64,000 bases of DNA, from contig VTFK01000463.1 in NCBI GenBank assembly GCA_009617715.1, positions 1-64,000 of the forward strand. Direction: 5' to 3'. How positions within the stretch are numbered: position 1 is the first letter of the stretch; each line of letters starts with the position of its first letter. The translations under genes and the position numbers were made by a program. The notes beneath the pieces were generated by a model, which ran no database searches, was not told the DNA's origin, and saw only the letters and a list, made by a program, of their open reading frames with translations. Of the stretch, positions 41,460 to 53,596 are shown one piece after another. The DNA comes from Plectrocnemia conspersa (lineage: Eukaryota > Arthropoda > Insecta > Trichoptera > Polycentropodidae).

Positions 41460-42264
41460 TACGAGGGGATTTCAAAGAGTTCGTTGAACTTAATAGAAAG
41501 GTAATGATAAGGGTAGTATTTTATTTATTTCTTCACGTAATTACTCTTTTCAAAACATTTTACCTAAATATGTTTGAGTACTATTATGTATGTGTTTTTG
41601 TATGTATGATTTGTTAATCTCTTGAAAATATAATTATTCTTTGGCTATTTACTTATTAGTCTAGAAACAAATAGAAGTTTAAGTCGGTTAAATTTAATGA
41701 ATTGAAAGCCAAAAGAATATATTTTAGTGATCGTTTGTATCGATGAATAAGCCGAAATTTCAAGTCTTTTTCAATAATGTCAGTTTGTAACTTGTTAAAA
41801 AAAGGCATGTTGCGTATTATTTATTTTCAAACTAATCCATTTTTTTGGTCCACTGATTTTACTGTGATTGGTAATGACTAATAAGTAATCAAAACTTGAC
41901 ACAAACAATTCTTTATTACGCTACATCAAAATTTCGTGCGCATATTAGGTCTAATGTTTACTTAAAATTGAATAAACACAACACAATTTCACGCAACTTC
42001 AATCGCGGATCACTCAAAATTTCTGCATTAACTGACGTTGAAAGCATATCCGTAAGGATTGATGTTTCGCCTTTTCTTAATCATTCAGCAGTTTAATATC
42101 ATTCACGTCATTCAAAAATAAAAATTTAATGTTCACATAATGCTTCAATTGATCTATTTTAAAAAATATCAAAAATAAACCAAAATTGCCACTACATAAA
42201 AAAATACGTTTAACTTTCCAAAAGTCTATATGTCACTTCAACGAACTTTTTGAACCCTCTCGTA
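41460..42264. mobile_element. Mariner-type non-autonomous element (MITE)
   Basis: TA dinucleotides (41460-41461, 42263-42264) bound inverted ends: left cgaggggatttcaaagagtt cgttgaa, right complement cgagagggttcaaaaagttc gttgaa. They match over about 27 bp with small gaps. The interior (about 800 bp) has no transposase. Outside it, agctatacac (41412-41421) and its complement gtgtatagct (42271-42280) form a further short inverted repeat. Confidence 0.6.
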
Positions 42265-45200
42265 GCTTACGTGTATAGCTGACTTTGGGTCATCCGATTT
42301 TTCTTCGCCCGTCGATTTCGTCTATGTAGCTTTTTCGGGTTGATCTATCCACTTCTATACATTACACGTGACTAGTTATTATATGCTGGATGATATTTAG
42401 GTTTCCAAATAGGTGACATAGTAATTTTTTGTATTAAATTTTCTAACGTAAAAATGTTTTCTATATCAATATTTATCTTATCCTCTTTAACATTCTCGAT
42501 GTTGAATATTTTATTAAACCGAAAAGTATGTATAATATTTGCTTATTTTATTTTAAATGCCATTACATTTCTTGGTAAATAAATCAGTAAATATAATAAT
42601 AACATTACTTAATCCATACTACTACAATATTTTTTCTTAAGAGTCAGTGAACAAATACAAATATCAGCATAAGTCTCGTGATCACTTAGAACAATGCTGA
42701 ATTAAATAAAACAGATAAAACATTTTATTTTAAATAAATAAAACACATCGAGCAAAGCAAGGATTATAATAAATAAATCATTTATAACGGTAACAATAAC
42801 TTTGTTAATAATCTAACTTAGGTAAAACATTTGAAAACCAGTTTTAAATTGATTCTCTGTCCAATTTTAGTGATAATCATGACTTTTTTGGATTTAAAAG
42901 CTCACATCGATTTTTGTATTTTAAAAATAATATTTTCGACAACCGTACCTTTAGAGAAAGAAATCAATACTTTCCTGTATACTTACACGTACTGGGACAT
43001 TTTTCGCGGCGTTCGACTAGTTACAGGGCAGAGATTTAAGAGCACGTGATGATCACTTGTTGAACGATAAAATTGTACATTGACTACAAATTATCAGACT
43101 CTTTGAAAAATCAGCAGAGAATACAATAGCTTAAACTGTACCTATTGCTTTAAACTTATTTGTAAATTATATTTTCTTTCTTTTTATTTAACGTTGAAGC
43201 AGTCTCCTCGAACTTCCTGAGCCAGGATTTTATTAAATTAACACTCAGACATTAATTTACACTGTGTAATCAGTAGTGAGCGCGAAACAGACGCCGAAAA
43301 ATCTCTGTTTTTGTATTATAACTATTTTACGCATAACGTCTGTTGCTCCCCCGTGGAGCGATTCATTGCGACTAAATTTCCAAGAACTAAGCTTCCACGC
43401 GCCACTCCTTCGCGCGGTTCCCGCTCAGAAACGATTTAAAAAAAGCAAAAATGAGCTTATTTAACGTGACCTTACAACTGTTTCGTTTACAATAATAATA
43501 TCAGTACAGATATTGAAATATCTTTGGGTTCAAAACAACCCTGTATCTTTCTCGTGGTAATTTTTAAAAACCTATTAGTACGTAAGAGTGCTGATAATAG
43601 TAATTCCGAATCACTTTGGGAAAAATTTCATTACCTGAGAAATTGAACAATTAATTAGTGAAGTATCTAAAAAGTTGCACTACGGTGCTCAATATTTATT
43701 TGTATTTTAAAAAATTGCAATTTATTATATTTACAATTTTTACGATCAATTTCTTTCTCGCCCTAATCAGAAAAAAAACTTTTTTTTAAATAATCATTTA
43801 TTTTTTATTAGTTTTAAGGCGAATTTTATTATACTTGTTTTTTGCAACGATAAAATCAGTTACCGTCAAACTGTGGATCGCATATGTATAAAATAAAAAC
43901 AATTTATGTTTAAAAAAAGGTTGGGAGTCATTTAGAACGGGTTAAATACTAGCGACAAAACTTTCAAAGAGCATTAAGGTTAGGGGCTGATGAATGTGCT
44001 TAAGAAGGCCGTCAGATGGTGTCGGAATGTTAGTAACAAAAAAATACTTCAAATATTTTTATTATCCAAGATACAAAAGAGCTCGATTATTTTGAACTAT
44101 TCTATGATATTTGTGACAGCTTTAGCTTAATGGCCTAATAAATACGTTACAATAGTAAGAGCAAAATAGTAGCAACATTTTCTTTTAAAAAATAATTTAT
44201 TGAGACAAATGCACGATAAATTAAACCCTGCATTTTTTAATGAAGCTTAATCCCATTATTTTGTTATTTTAATAATATTTACATATAATAAAACTGTTTT
44301 AAAAATCAGTGTAGTTTTTTATAATTCTAATTGGGAGAGGAATTTTATGTTTGAAAATTCCTGCACAAAGATATAAGCTATTAAAAAGATATTAAAATAT
44401 TTCGTTTCATGGTGTACAATTTCACGGAACCAGACAGTTCTCAAAGAATACAAAATAAATATTCTGAAGTAAAACGTGTGATGTTTTCGATGGTAGCTAC
44501 GAGGAGCTGGTTCAATTATTGTGGTCTTATACACATCTTTCTTAGATGTCCGCTAATAATATATATTAATATTTTTTAATTAATTTTAAGCAATGTTTTT
44601 TGTATATAATATATTACATACACATTACACATGTATTATGAATAAATGTATTTATTAGTAAAATCTGAAAGATGAGTCGTTATTTTAACAAAAACTGAGA
44701 GCCATTGATTCAAGTGTATCGTAAATGCATAGATAAGTTTCCAAACATTGTTTAACCTCAACCCTCAATGACCATAAAGGTAATATGACCCATTTGTCGA
44801 GAACCAATGAAATATTAGATTTTCAAAACAGCTTTTCAAGCGTGGAAAATCTGCTTATCGTTATAATATGTAATGCTACCTCAGATTATAATTTATTTAA
44901 TACTACTTAAGAATAATACGCTATTTTTGGAATAAAATTAAAAATAAAATAATAATAATAATTCGGCACCCTTCAGCGCCGTTATTTTTGAATAAAATTA
45001 AAGGAACAATGCAAATTCATCCACGAAAGGGTGTTAACGTCACCGTTGTCCGAAACAAAAACGTGAACGCCATATTTTTTTCAGTCTCGCATCCCACACT
45101 TGAGCAAGGGTGGGGGGTTGGGTGGCTCGCGCGTATTTCAATTAATCTTGCCGGAAAAAAGCGTCACGCATGAAAATTAATTTTCCCCTTGCGGTTTTTT

Positions 45201-47179
45201 ATTGTTTTAATATGGAAATCTGGAAAATGTTTTCGCGTTCGAAACATAAATTAAGCGACGCCTTTTCATTCCACACACATACACGCAATAATAATAATAA
45301 TACAAAATAAGGACGTGTATCATCACGCCTCGCGCCCCCGGCGAGGATTAACTGTCACACGTTGCCGCCCGCTTTTGTGTATGCAAATTTCGCTTTATTA
45401 TTATGTACATTAATTTAATTCGGATTTTTACGGTGAAAAAATCGGGCGCGCACGTCGGCAAAATAAGGCTCTTCGTTTTGTGTGCGTACGGTAAAAATAA
45501 ACAGGCTTTAGAAGCCGACAATGGCGCTTTGGAAACGAATTATTTTTTTTGTTAGTTTTCCATTAATTTTCCCTTTTTTATAAAATAAATTGTCGATTAG
45601 ATTAGGTGTAGGCGACATTCCTTTAATTTTATTTACAGCGGTTAATAAAATTAAATGTATTTTTTTAGATAGTTATATTGTTTCGAACGGCAATGCACTT
45701 TTTTATATATGTTTATTTTCATATTTTAGATAGAATTCATAGCTTCTAACAATTTTTTTCTTTACAATTTATATATTTTAGTATTATATCATTTAAATGG
45801 GAAAACCTTTCAGAATTTGAATAAGAATAAACTATACAAATAGAACCACTGAAATGTTGCTTCTGCCTTTAAAGCAATACATATGCTTCAGCATGATTGT
45901 CTTTTAAATTATTAGCGCAGCTTTATTTTGGTAGACTTGCAGCTTAGAAAAAATACTTTATGAATTACTTTCTGCAACGAATATTTTTCTGAAGATTCAC
46001 ATTAGATTAATGCACAAACAATTCGTTTTATTGAACAAAGTATTTATTTAAATGCACATATCTTTCAAAAAAGAATTCCCTGTTAAATAGCATTCTTTTC
46101 TAATGCATCATACTGTCCTATATATAAACAAAATTAATTTGTATACTCAAATATTTAAAAAAAAACATGATAAATGTTATCAGTGTATACTTAAAAGTAC
46201 AATTTATAACGAATTACATTTTAATTTTTAATTGTTGCTATTTCATAGAACGCACGACTTTTTTGTCAATGATGATAAATCATTTGTCTTTAAAGTGAGA
46301 ATATTAAGAATCATTAACGAGTGGTGGGAGTATAGGAGATCAAGCCTCAGGTGTTAAATTTGCCTACTTTAATTTTAGTGATATTTCCAATTTCTTCTAG
46401 TATACTTTAAATTTAAACAGTAGTGTCTGTAAGGAGGGTGAAATTAAATTTATTTTTTCAAAAATATTTTAACTTTTATTTACTTTTGTTGCAATAATAA
46501 TAATTATCATGCAATAAATAATATTAAATTATTATTAATTAACTATAAATTACCGACAACGATGATATATTACCTAGTTATAGATAATCATAACATTTCA
46601 CTAAAATGATCAAATGAATCTGCCTTAATTGTTTATCTTAAAATCATTTAAGTATATAATAAACGATAATGCTCAGTTTATTTTAAGAATAAATGGTCAA
46701 TCGCTTTTTGACGAACAGTAACTTTATTATTACTTACAATACTATTATTTTTTGTATAACTATGCGATTTTTCTATAAATATATTTGATATTCCTTTCAT
46801 TTAATATCTAGAAATGTATATTAATTATTTTAAAATACCAACGTTCAGTAAAATATAACAAACCATTAAATTGAAAAACATAACATTTAATATAAAAAGC
46901 AGACCGTTTAATATAACTACTGTTCATTTAACAAATGGCCCTTTATTAAAACTACTTGACGGTTAAATTAAATTACTGACCGAAATCGAATAAAATTACT
47001 GAGCCAATAAAATAAATAAATAGTATGTCAAATCAATGCTTCTGTATTCGTGCAGTTCAATAGTATTTATTCAATAAACCGTTTATAGTATATCCAGTTA
47101 TAAATATTAAATCCAATATTTTTACAACGCTTTTTGTCTCTGAAATTTTATAAGAAATCATTCCTTTTCTCATCTACAG

Positions 47180-47268
47180 GTGTCATCTCAGCAGGTGTAT
47201 CGGTTCCTGTCCAAATCCCGTCTCAAGGACCAGACCTCACGTCAAATTACTGGCCGAGACTCCAGTGA
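47180..47268 (+). CDS. toy: Pax6 terminal exon: conserved C-terminal peptide
   Basis: Acceptor tcatctacag; two bases complete a Gly codon, then [17 protein letters not shown] and [11 protein letters not shown] follow, with a TGA stop at 47266-47268. Vertebrate PAX6 ends with the closely similar GVSVPVQVP...SQYWPRLQ, so this is a confident homologous C-terminus and a natural stop. The exon lies 8.1 kb from the previous one. Unusually, the sequence after the stop remains GC-rich and open in the same frame for 59 codons; see the next entry. Confidence 0.95.
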
Positions 47269-47448
47269 TCTCAGCTTTTCGGGTTTCCTCACAGGCTACT
47301 AATGCCTCAGGACAACCCGACCGGCCACGACTCGGCACCCGGAGAAATCGCACACAACTACTCCCTGAGCAGCGACACCATACCGCATCCGCTCGCAATG
47401 AACATGAGCGCGTCCACAACCGCAGACGCGATGGCACAAAATGTCTGA
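47269..47448 (+). CDS. Candidate in-frame C-terminal extension or alternative Pax6 C-terminus
   Basis: Directly after the Pax6 TGA the same frame stays open for 59 codons to a second TGA at 47446-47448. The translation includes MPQDNPTGHDSAPGEIAHNY and ends MSASTTADAMAQNV. GC content is high throughout and falls sharply just after the second stop, as at the end of coding sequence. Two routes could express it. One is readthrough of CAG-TGA-TCT. The other is splicing from the phase-2 donor at 36796 to an acceptor ending at 47294 (pyrimidine-rich tract, then cacag), which yields this frame from codon 47296. The canonical phase-1 exon spliced there would hit a stop at once. I recognise no domain. 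Expression is inferred, not shown. Confidence 0.45.
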   Translation, partial: SQLFGFPHRLLMPQDNPTGHDSAPGEIAHNYSLSSDTIPHPLAMNMSASTTADAMAQNV

Positions 47449-47900
47449 AAAGTTAAACATGAAAAAAACGAGAGCTTTGTTCTATTAAATTAAGAAACGT
47501 GCTTCAAAACAAGTGTGATTGTTAACTATATAAAAAGTATACAGAACGGCGATACAAAAAAAACATTGAAACAAATTTTCATCGATTGAATTGTGAATAT
47601 TATAATAATATAAGATTTTAACGTTTGTTTAGATGCATTCGGTGATATTTAATTTTGTGTGAAAAAAGTGTTAGATAACAAATTGTGCCAAATATTGTCG
47701 ATTGGATAACACATTTTAATTTAATTACGAAATGTACAGATAAAGTCAGTCTTACAATACAAACACCACAATGTGTTATACAATTAAATATTGGTATTGT
47801 AATATATTAGGTAATTGTGCGAATCGAATATTTTTAATATAATAATGAGGTATGAGACATGTACAAATTATATATAACTGAACGTTAAAATTAATAAATA
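47449..47900 (+). other. Putative Pax6 3' UTR with AATAAA cluster
   Basis: AT-rich sequence without convincing ORFs follows the GC-rich terminal exon. A run of overlapping AATAAA hexamers starts at 47893 and is the first strong polyadenylation-signal candidate. The true cleavage site cannot be fixed from sequence alone. Confidence 0.4.
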
Positions 47901-50900
47901 AATAAATGATAAAAAACAGATATAAATTATATATTGTTCTAAAAACATCTTTTATAAAAACTTTGCAGTATTAAAAATATCATTTGAATAGATCTGCCGT
48001 CACATACCTTCCACTAATAATAAATCACAAAATAATTTGTACATTTGCTTCCACGTTAAATCATATTGTCATTTGCACAAAGAAAGGTTCACATTACACA
48101 TTTCAATACTCATTTAGCAGATCACTCTTAGTTATAATAATTTACAATTTTGTTGTTAGTCATTTTTTAACGTTGCCATCTCAGAACGAAGAGGTACAAA
48201 CTGAATATATTTTAAATAAGTATCGCATAAAATATACAATAATCTGATTTTAGTACATAGTGAAAAAGAATCAAAGCCAAAACTGTTCATCTGTAAAATA
48301 CATATAATTTAAATGTTGTGATCGATGTAAATTTAATTTGATATATTAATTAATCCCGATCTAAATTGCTGTGATTATTATTTAATGCGAATAGTGGTCT
48401 CGAAATGATTCTAACGCAAATTATCATTAGTAGTTATGGACATGTACGAAAGATTTAAAACGGTCACATTGTTTTAATACAAAAAATACATGCATATTTT
48501 TCACGACTATCTGTTTTATTGAATCGGAATTGATTTGTAAAAAAGAAATAATTTTAATAATTCCAAATAAAAAAAATGTTACTATATGTATTAATTCCAT
48601 GTGTAATACTATATTAAGCGATATCATAAGTTATTAATAAAAATAAAGAAATATTATTGATTCATCATATTGTTTCATTACTTGCTGTGTAATTATGCAA
48701 ATTTTCAATTTCATCGCCGCATCGAGTTATTGTGGTAAAAATAATATTTTCACACATGAATGGCATTACACATGTCAGTCCAGAGGGGGTAACACTTGCC
48801 ATTCATGTGCATCGGGGCAAATTTAAACCCCCCTTTTTCTATTGCACAAAGGGGATTAAATAGGTACATCGTATATATATATATAATATATATTTCCCTT
48901 CCCACTTGAGCATTGAATAGCATAACATTTCTGCACAATACGTTTAGTATGGGCGGTGAATACTTTTAATCTTGTTTCGACATCGGTGAAATATGCAATG
49001 CTAATCAACTTATATGATTATAAATGAGATGTACTCCTTTAACACATTTCAGTACATCGGCTCAGTCCTAAAATTATAATAACAAAAATATTAATCATTT
49101 TTAATGGTAATTCTGAGAAAGTAATGTAATTGTTATGGTGGAAGTATGCATAATTAGTAATACATTCTTAGAACAACTAGAGTTCCTTCCATCAATTCCT
49201 CTTAAAATTCATTAGGGTGAATTTTTTAGATTATTATTGTACTATAGTCTCCGTACTCCAGTGTAGTAAATATATTTTCCTAGATACTTGACATGATTAT
49301 TTAATGTTCTTCAGTTTTCATCATCCAGTTATTAATGCATTATTATAAAATATGATCAGTTAGGGTAAAAAAAATCAGGTCCAATAAAATCCGTTATTAT
49401 TATTTTATTTCACATATAGAGATACAGCATCTGAAAAAGATTTAAGAACACAATTTTAAGTAATAATACTTTAGAAGAAAATATCCTAAGCTGATCTAAA
49501 AAATTAGGTATATTTCGTTTGATTTTTTTTTATTTAAAATATCGAATCATTTTGCTCTAGAAATAATATTAACGGTAAATCAATTTAACTAATAAAGTTG
49601 TTAATATTTTTCTGATTATATTTTCAGAAAAGATCGAAATAATAGCATATGTTTTTAAAATAATTATTATACTCATAATAAAAAAATATAGGGCTATTGA
49701 CGAATGTCTAAATATCTCGTAACTATGTTTGTCAATAAACATGTTTTTGCCTTTGTATCTTCATATCCTAAGTGAAATATAATAGAGGTTAGTATTAGCA
49801 TATTTTAATCATGGTTAGAGAAAGTGCGTTGAAATTGTACAGTAATCGGTAGCATTTTAATCGAAATATTTGTAAATGTGAGGTTATGTTGAATTTGTAC
49901 TTTTGTCCATAATGATAAGAATAACAATGTATAATAAATATGATAAGGTAAGTATAAATAGCTATAATGAATCGCTATAGATCGCATGAAGTGTATAATG
50001 ATGGGGGAATGACACAATGAAGGCGACAAACGATACGCCACAGAACAGCTGTGCGCTAGGCGTCAACGTAATGAGAGTGTTGCCAGCGTAGAAAACATCA
50101 CCCGCATAAAATTCACATTTACTATTTAAAACAAATTAACTTGATTTAAAATTTTATTATTAAAAAAAATACACTTTCTCACTTTCTTTTATAATTTTAT
50201 TTAAAAATAAATTATATATACGAATAAATAAATATCTTACATTTTCAGCACTTTTATGCAAGCTTTTCGTTGGATTTATGATTTTAAAACCACTACTTTA
50301 TGTATTGCCATAAAATAAAGAAACATCGAATTAAGCAATTTCTGGGGAATTTGATGGATACTGAAAAACTTCCCAATCTCTCCAATGAATTTTCTTGTGA
50401 GGTTTTCAACGCGCCGATATGGTCGATTTTGATAAATTGTAAGAGATCTTTTCTTTATAGTTTCTAGTATACTACTATTTCCATACCCCACCAAACATTT
50501 CACTGTTTTGCGAGAAAAAAAATTGTTTGACGCTCAAATTAGCTTGCTGATCTTTATTTACCCATTTTTTATTTTTTCGTGTTCATATCCAGGTATCATT
50601 TTTCATCATATGTAACGATAAACACTTTCACTGCTATGCTGTTTTTTAAAATTTTAGCATGCATAAATAAAATTATAATCACAAATTATGTATAAAAATG
50701 TTTCATTCCATTTACGTATTGCCTCAATAGTAAATTTCAAAATAATTTATGTTTTCAAGCATTCAAACGTCAACAACGAGTGTCGTTAGCATTTATTTGC
50801 TGCTAACATTAACAGCGATATATTATCAGTTAGCAATCAAAGAAAAATAGTCAATGCTGAGCGATACTAATCCGATTTAATTACAAAATAAAATTATGGT

Positions 50901-51481
50901 AATTTTAAAGTTTTTTTTAAAAAAGAAGGCATTTATAACAACACTCGCATTTTAGTATACATCGTTTAATGAAAATAATGCTTGTTGGCAAGTTCGAATT
51001 TTCGTGTTTTTTTATCCGCGATTTTATTTATTACCAATTTTTTATACACATACTTGTCAAGATACAATTTTATTCTAACAAAAATCAAACAAACTTAAAG
51101 CGGGCAACTGAATATTAAAAAATAATTAATTGTTTTTTTTTTTTTTTTAATAAAAATCATTTTTCATTAAATCAATATTTTTTAATTTAATGAATATTCC
51201 AACTCCAAATTAGCTGTAATTTTTATAATATAATGCCTATAATTTATTCCGGTAAATCAAGTTTTTATTCAAGATATTTATAAATTCATTTACTTTTTAT
51301 TTGAAAATTAACTGTATCGGGTGGCTTTCTTAACTTTAAAAGTAAGCAGCTAAGAATAAATTGAAAATCTCTTAATAATAAAAAATATGTCACGCTATAA
51401 TCAAATGTATGCCGTTTGACTGTAGCTTAGTAAAAAAATTGGTCGACAGTGTAAAAGTGTAAAAGTATTCATACTCTAGAT
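47901..51481. other. Intergenic AT-rich sequence downstream of Pax6
   Basis: AT-rich, without convincing genes. A 13-bp hairpin (48753-48809) and a TA-rich run (48871-48893) stand out. The open frames are short and low-complexity, and nothing else can be named. Confidence 0.65.
48753..48809. repeat. 13-bp perfect inverted repeat
   Basis: CACATGAATGGCA (48753-48765) and its exact complement TGCCATTCATGTG (48797-48809) flank a 31-nt loop in a GC-richer patch. Confidence 0.7.
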
Positions 51482-51808
51482 CAGGGGCTCCCAACTTTTT
51501 TGTATCCTAGAGCGCATTTTACAATATCGGTAGGGCGGCGGGCACCACCTGACTCGTCAAAGATTCCTTTTTAGCCACTTACAGGACCTATAATCGGAAA
51601 AAAGTCGGCGATCTCGGCTGATTTCAGTTGTAGTTTCGGTTCGGACAACTTTGAGAGAGTGTAGTAGAGGCATAACAAATTTTTAAAGATAATTAAAAAT
51701 TTTAATTAGTGTTTGTGAAAAAAATTCTATTGCGGTCGAATAGTGGCGGGCGCACACAAATCGGTCCGCGGGCGCCATGGCGCGCGGGCACGGGGTTGGG
51801 AACCCCTG
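51482..51808. mobile_element. hAT-type MITE with 8-bp target duplication
   Basis: The ends are caggggctcccaacttttt and (complement) caggggttcccaacccc, the familiar hAT MITE terminal pattern. The 8-bp duplication CTCTAGAT lies at 51474-51481 and 51809-51816. The interior, GC-richer at both ends, has no transposase, so the copy is non-autonomous. An intact target duplication points to a relatively recent insertion. Confidence 0.9.
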
Positions 51809-52104
51809 CTCTAGATACTAAATATTTACAATAGATACGCGTAGATAGTAGATACATTAAATCCCATTATCGTAATTTAAACGAAGTTATGTCTTTGTCT
51901 CCCGATTTTAACCTATAAGCGATGTGAAACAAATATTCTTGTTTCCCCGCATACTAAGTTGTGAGTAAAAATTAAAAATAATTACATTATCATTGATTTA
52001 GCCCATTGAAAATCAACCGATAAAAATTTTATTATATATGTTTACATAATTGTAAAAAAATAATAAAAAAAAATATTGCAAAATTGTTTTTCTTTGTTGA
52101 TAGT

Positions 52105-52321
52105 ATGGGGGCCAATATAGATTTGTTATGGCCAAAACTGGTCGGCGCAGAAATAGCGGTGTTGTGACGGCCCTCTCTTCCGGCAAGTTAAGGGTTCGGA
52201 CGCGTGCCGTCGCGCGTCCGCCCCATTCTAACCATGTAAACACCGTAAACCGTTAAATAAATATTACTGCAGCGGCTCAATCTGTGTCTCATTGCCACCC
52301 GCCATCATCACCACCCCTAAA
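52105..52321 (+). repeat. 5' LTR of the TRIM-like element
   Basis: 217 bp beginning atgggggccaatatagattt and ending caccacccctaaa. It differs from the 3' copy by a 1-base and a 3-base gap (the 3' copy has one extra G near its start and gcaagcttgtaag where this has gcaagttaag). Confidence 0.85.
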
Positions 52322-53000
52322 CTGGTAACCTGCGACGTGATCCTGAGCACGTACATGGAGTCAGATTCAAAATGGCAGACACAGACGCCGCTGCAGTACA
52401 AAAGCCGAGCCGCTGCTGAGCTGTTTGCTGCCATCCCGCCGGTGCTTCCCTGGACCCGGACTCGAGCTGGCGGACCACCAAGACGATGGGCCTGCGCCCC
52501 CGACCATGCCGCCATCGTCAGCCACCGTCGCCACTGACAGACGCCGCCACCGACCACGTGACCCAGGAAGCACCCTGGCGCCGCCACGCGCCTTCAGCGG
52601 GAAGCCACCGAAGTGCTGCCGTAGACCAGGCTCGAGTGGACCACGCGTGACCCGTCACGCACCCGTAGGAGACTACGCCCCCGCGACTCCGAGCTCGAAC
52701 CATGTTCGGGGCCCGTCACGCGCGCGCCCTGTGTAGCTGCACCGACGCACCACAGGGCCCCGAAAGGTGCTCCCGGACATGCCCGTTCTCGCGCCCCTGG
52801 AGCCCTACGCGCCGCCGGGTCTACGCGTGTTCCACTCGGCTTGAGCGAAGCACGCCGCGCGTCACTGGAGGCCGCGCCGCCACACCATACGTCACGACTT
52901 TGCTACTTTTGCGCCGCCAGCATTTAATCAACAGCAGCGCCAAGGCCCCATACCTCCGGTATTATAGTTCGCAATTGTAAATTGCTGGGGCCGGAGCCGT

Positions 53001-53221
53001 ATGGGGGGCCAATATAGATTTGTTATGGCCAAAACTGGTCGGCGCAGAAATAGCGGTGTTGTGACGGCCCTCTCTTCCGGCAAGCTTGTAAGGGTTCGGA
53101 CGCGTGCCGTCGCGCGTCCGCCCCATTCTAACCATGTAAACACCGTAAACCGTTAAATAAATATTACTGCAGCGGCTCAATCTGTGTCTCATTGCCACCC
53201 GCCATCATCACCACCCCTAAA
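53001..53221 (+). repeat. 3' LTR of the TRIM-like element
   Basis: 221 bp, near-identical to 52105-52321. It is preceded by a purine-leaning ggggccggagccgt that could be the polypurine tract. The low divergence implies a recent insertion. Confidence 0.85.
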
Positions 53222-53439
53222 ATAGTAAGAAAGTAAATTATTTTGTAGGATTTCTAAAATGTATCAATATTTTATTTTGCCATAATAATACAAGTTGGAA
53301 TTTTGAACTACTGGTAAAATGTAGAAGAGCAGACATATAAAAAAGGCAAAGTCTAAAATTTTATACGAATAAAGTCGTCTCGACTTAAATTGTTGCGTTG
53401 CTCAAATTTATTTGTGTGTAAATATTTATTTGATTTTTA

Positions 53440-53596
53440 AATAGCGTTTCAGGTGTGTTCGCGAACATTCGCGCTCGCGTTTTCGTAGGTGTGGGTGTGG
53501 CAGCTCGTGTGCGCGCGCTGCGTTGGCAGCAGTGCGCGAAATGGCGGCGCCGATCGATGTCGGTGTCGGCGCCGAGGGGCGCTAAACGCGAGTCCG
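53440..53596 (+). promoter_or_regulatory. GC-rich 5' leader / promoter region of the ANKS1-like gene
   Basis: An abrupt switch from AT-rich to CpG-rich sequence occurs at about 53455. A possible acceptor (gcgtttcag|gtgtg) ends at 53452, so this may be a downstream leader exon, or the transcription start may lie here. No clear TATA box is seen. Confidence 0.4.
53541..53585 (+). promoter_or_regulatory. Upstream ORF in the ANKS1-like leader
   Basis: ATG GCG GCG... encodes 14 residues (MAAPIDVGVGAEGR) and stops with TAA 11 nt before the main ATG, in a different frame. Its context (gcgcgaaATGG) is as good as that of the main start (agtccgATGG). If it lies in the transcript it should lower or regulate main-frame translation. 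Confidence 0.5.

Larger units (their letters stand above)
39033..47179 (+). other. Last Pax6 intron
   Basis: An 8.1-kb intron. It holds the foldback-like element (39150-40930), a compositionally complex patch (40985-41340), the mariner-type MITE (41460-42264), GC-richer patches at 43250-43470 and 44940-45520, and otherwise AT-rich sequence. 45550-47160 shows nothing specific. Confidence 0.75.
52105..53221 (+). mobile_element. Miniature LTR retrotransposon (TRIM-like)
   Basis: Near-identical direct repeats at 52105-52321 and 53001-53221 flank 679 bp. The target duplication ATAGT is at 52100-52104 and 53222-53226. The primer site just after the 5' repeat (tggtaacctgcgacgtgatc) resembles the complement of the insect tRNA-Trp 3' end (tggtgaccccgacgtgat). 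The interior is very GC-rich. A possible gag-like start (MADTDAAAVQKPSRC) soon meets a stop, and no protease, reverse transcriptase or integrase is present. The repeats carry an AATAAA near 52256. It would need proteins from a larger relative to move. The repeats do not show TG...CA ends, so their exact edges rest on the target duplication. Confidence 0.85.

Noticed and set aside
47237..47456. 66-codon minus-strand frame and 63-codon +1 frame over the Pax6 terminal exon
   Set aside because: They lack the homology and phase agreement of the Pax6 frame; the GC-rich coding strand opens other frames by chance.
50276..50503. 75-codon minus-strand frame considered as a transposase fragment
   Set aside because: No DDE motif, helix-turn-helix or terminal repeats found; no family resemblance I can defend.
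52264..52980. Arg/Pro/Ala-rich frames of 60-107 codons inside the LTR element
   Set aside because: Very GC-rich, no gag/pol motifs, frames on both strands; not credible genes.
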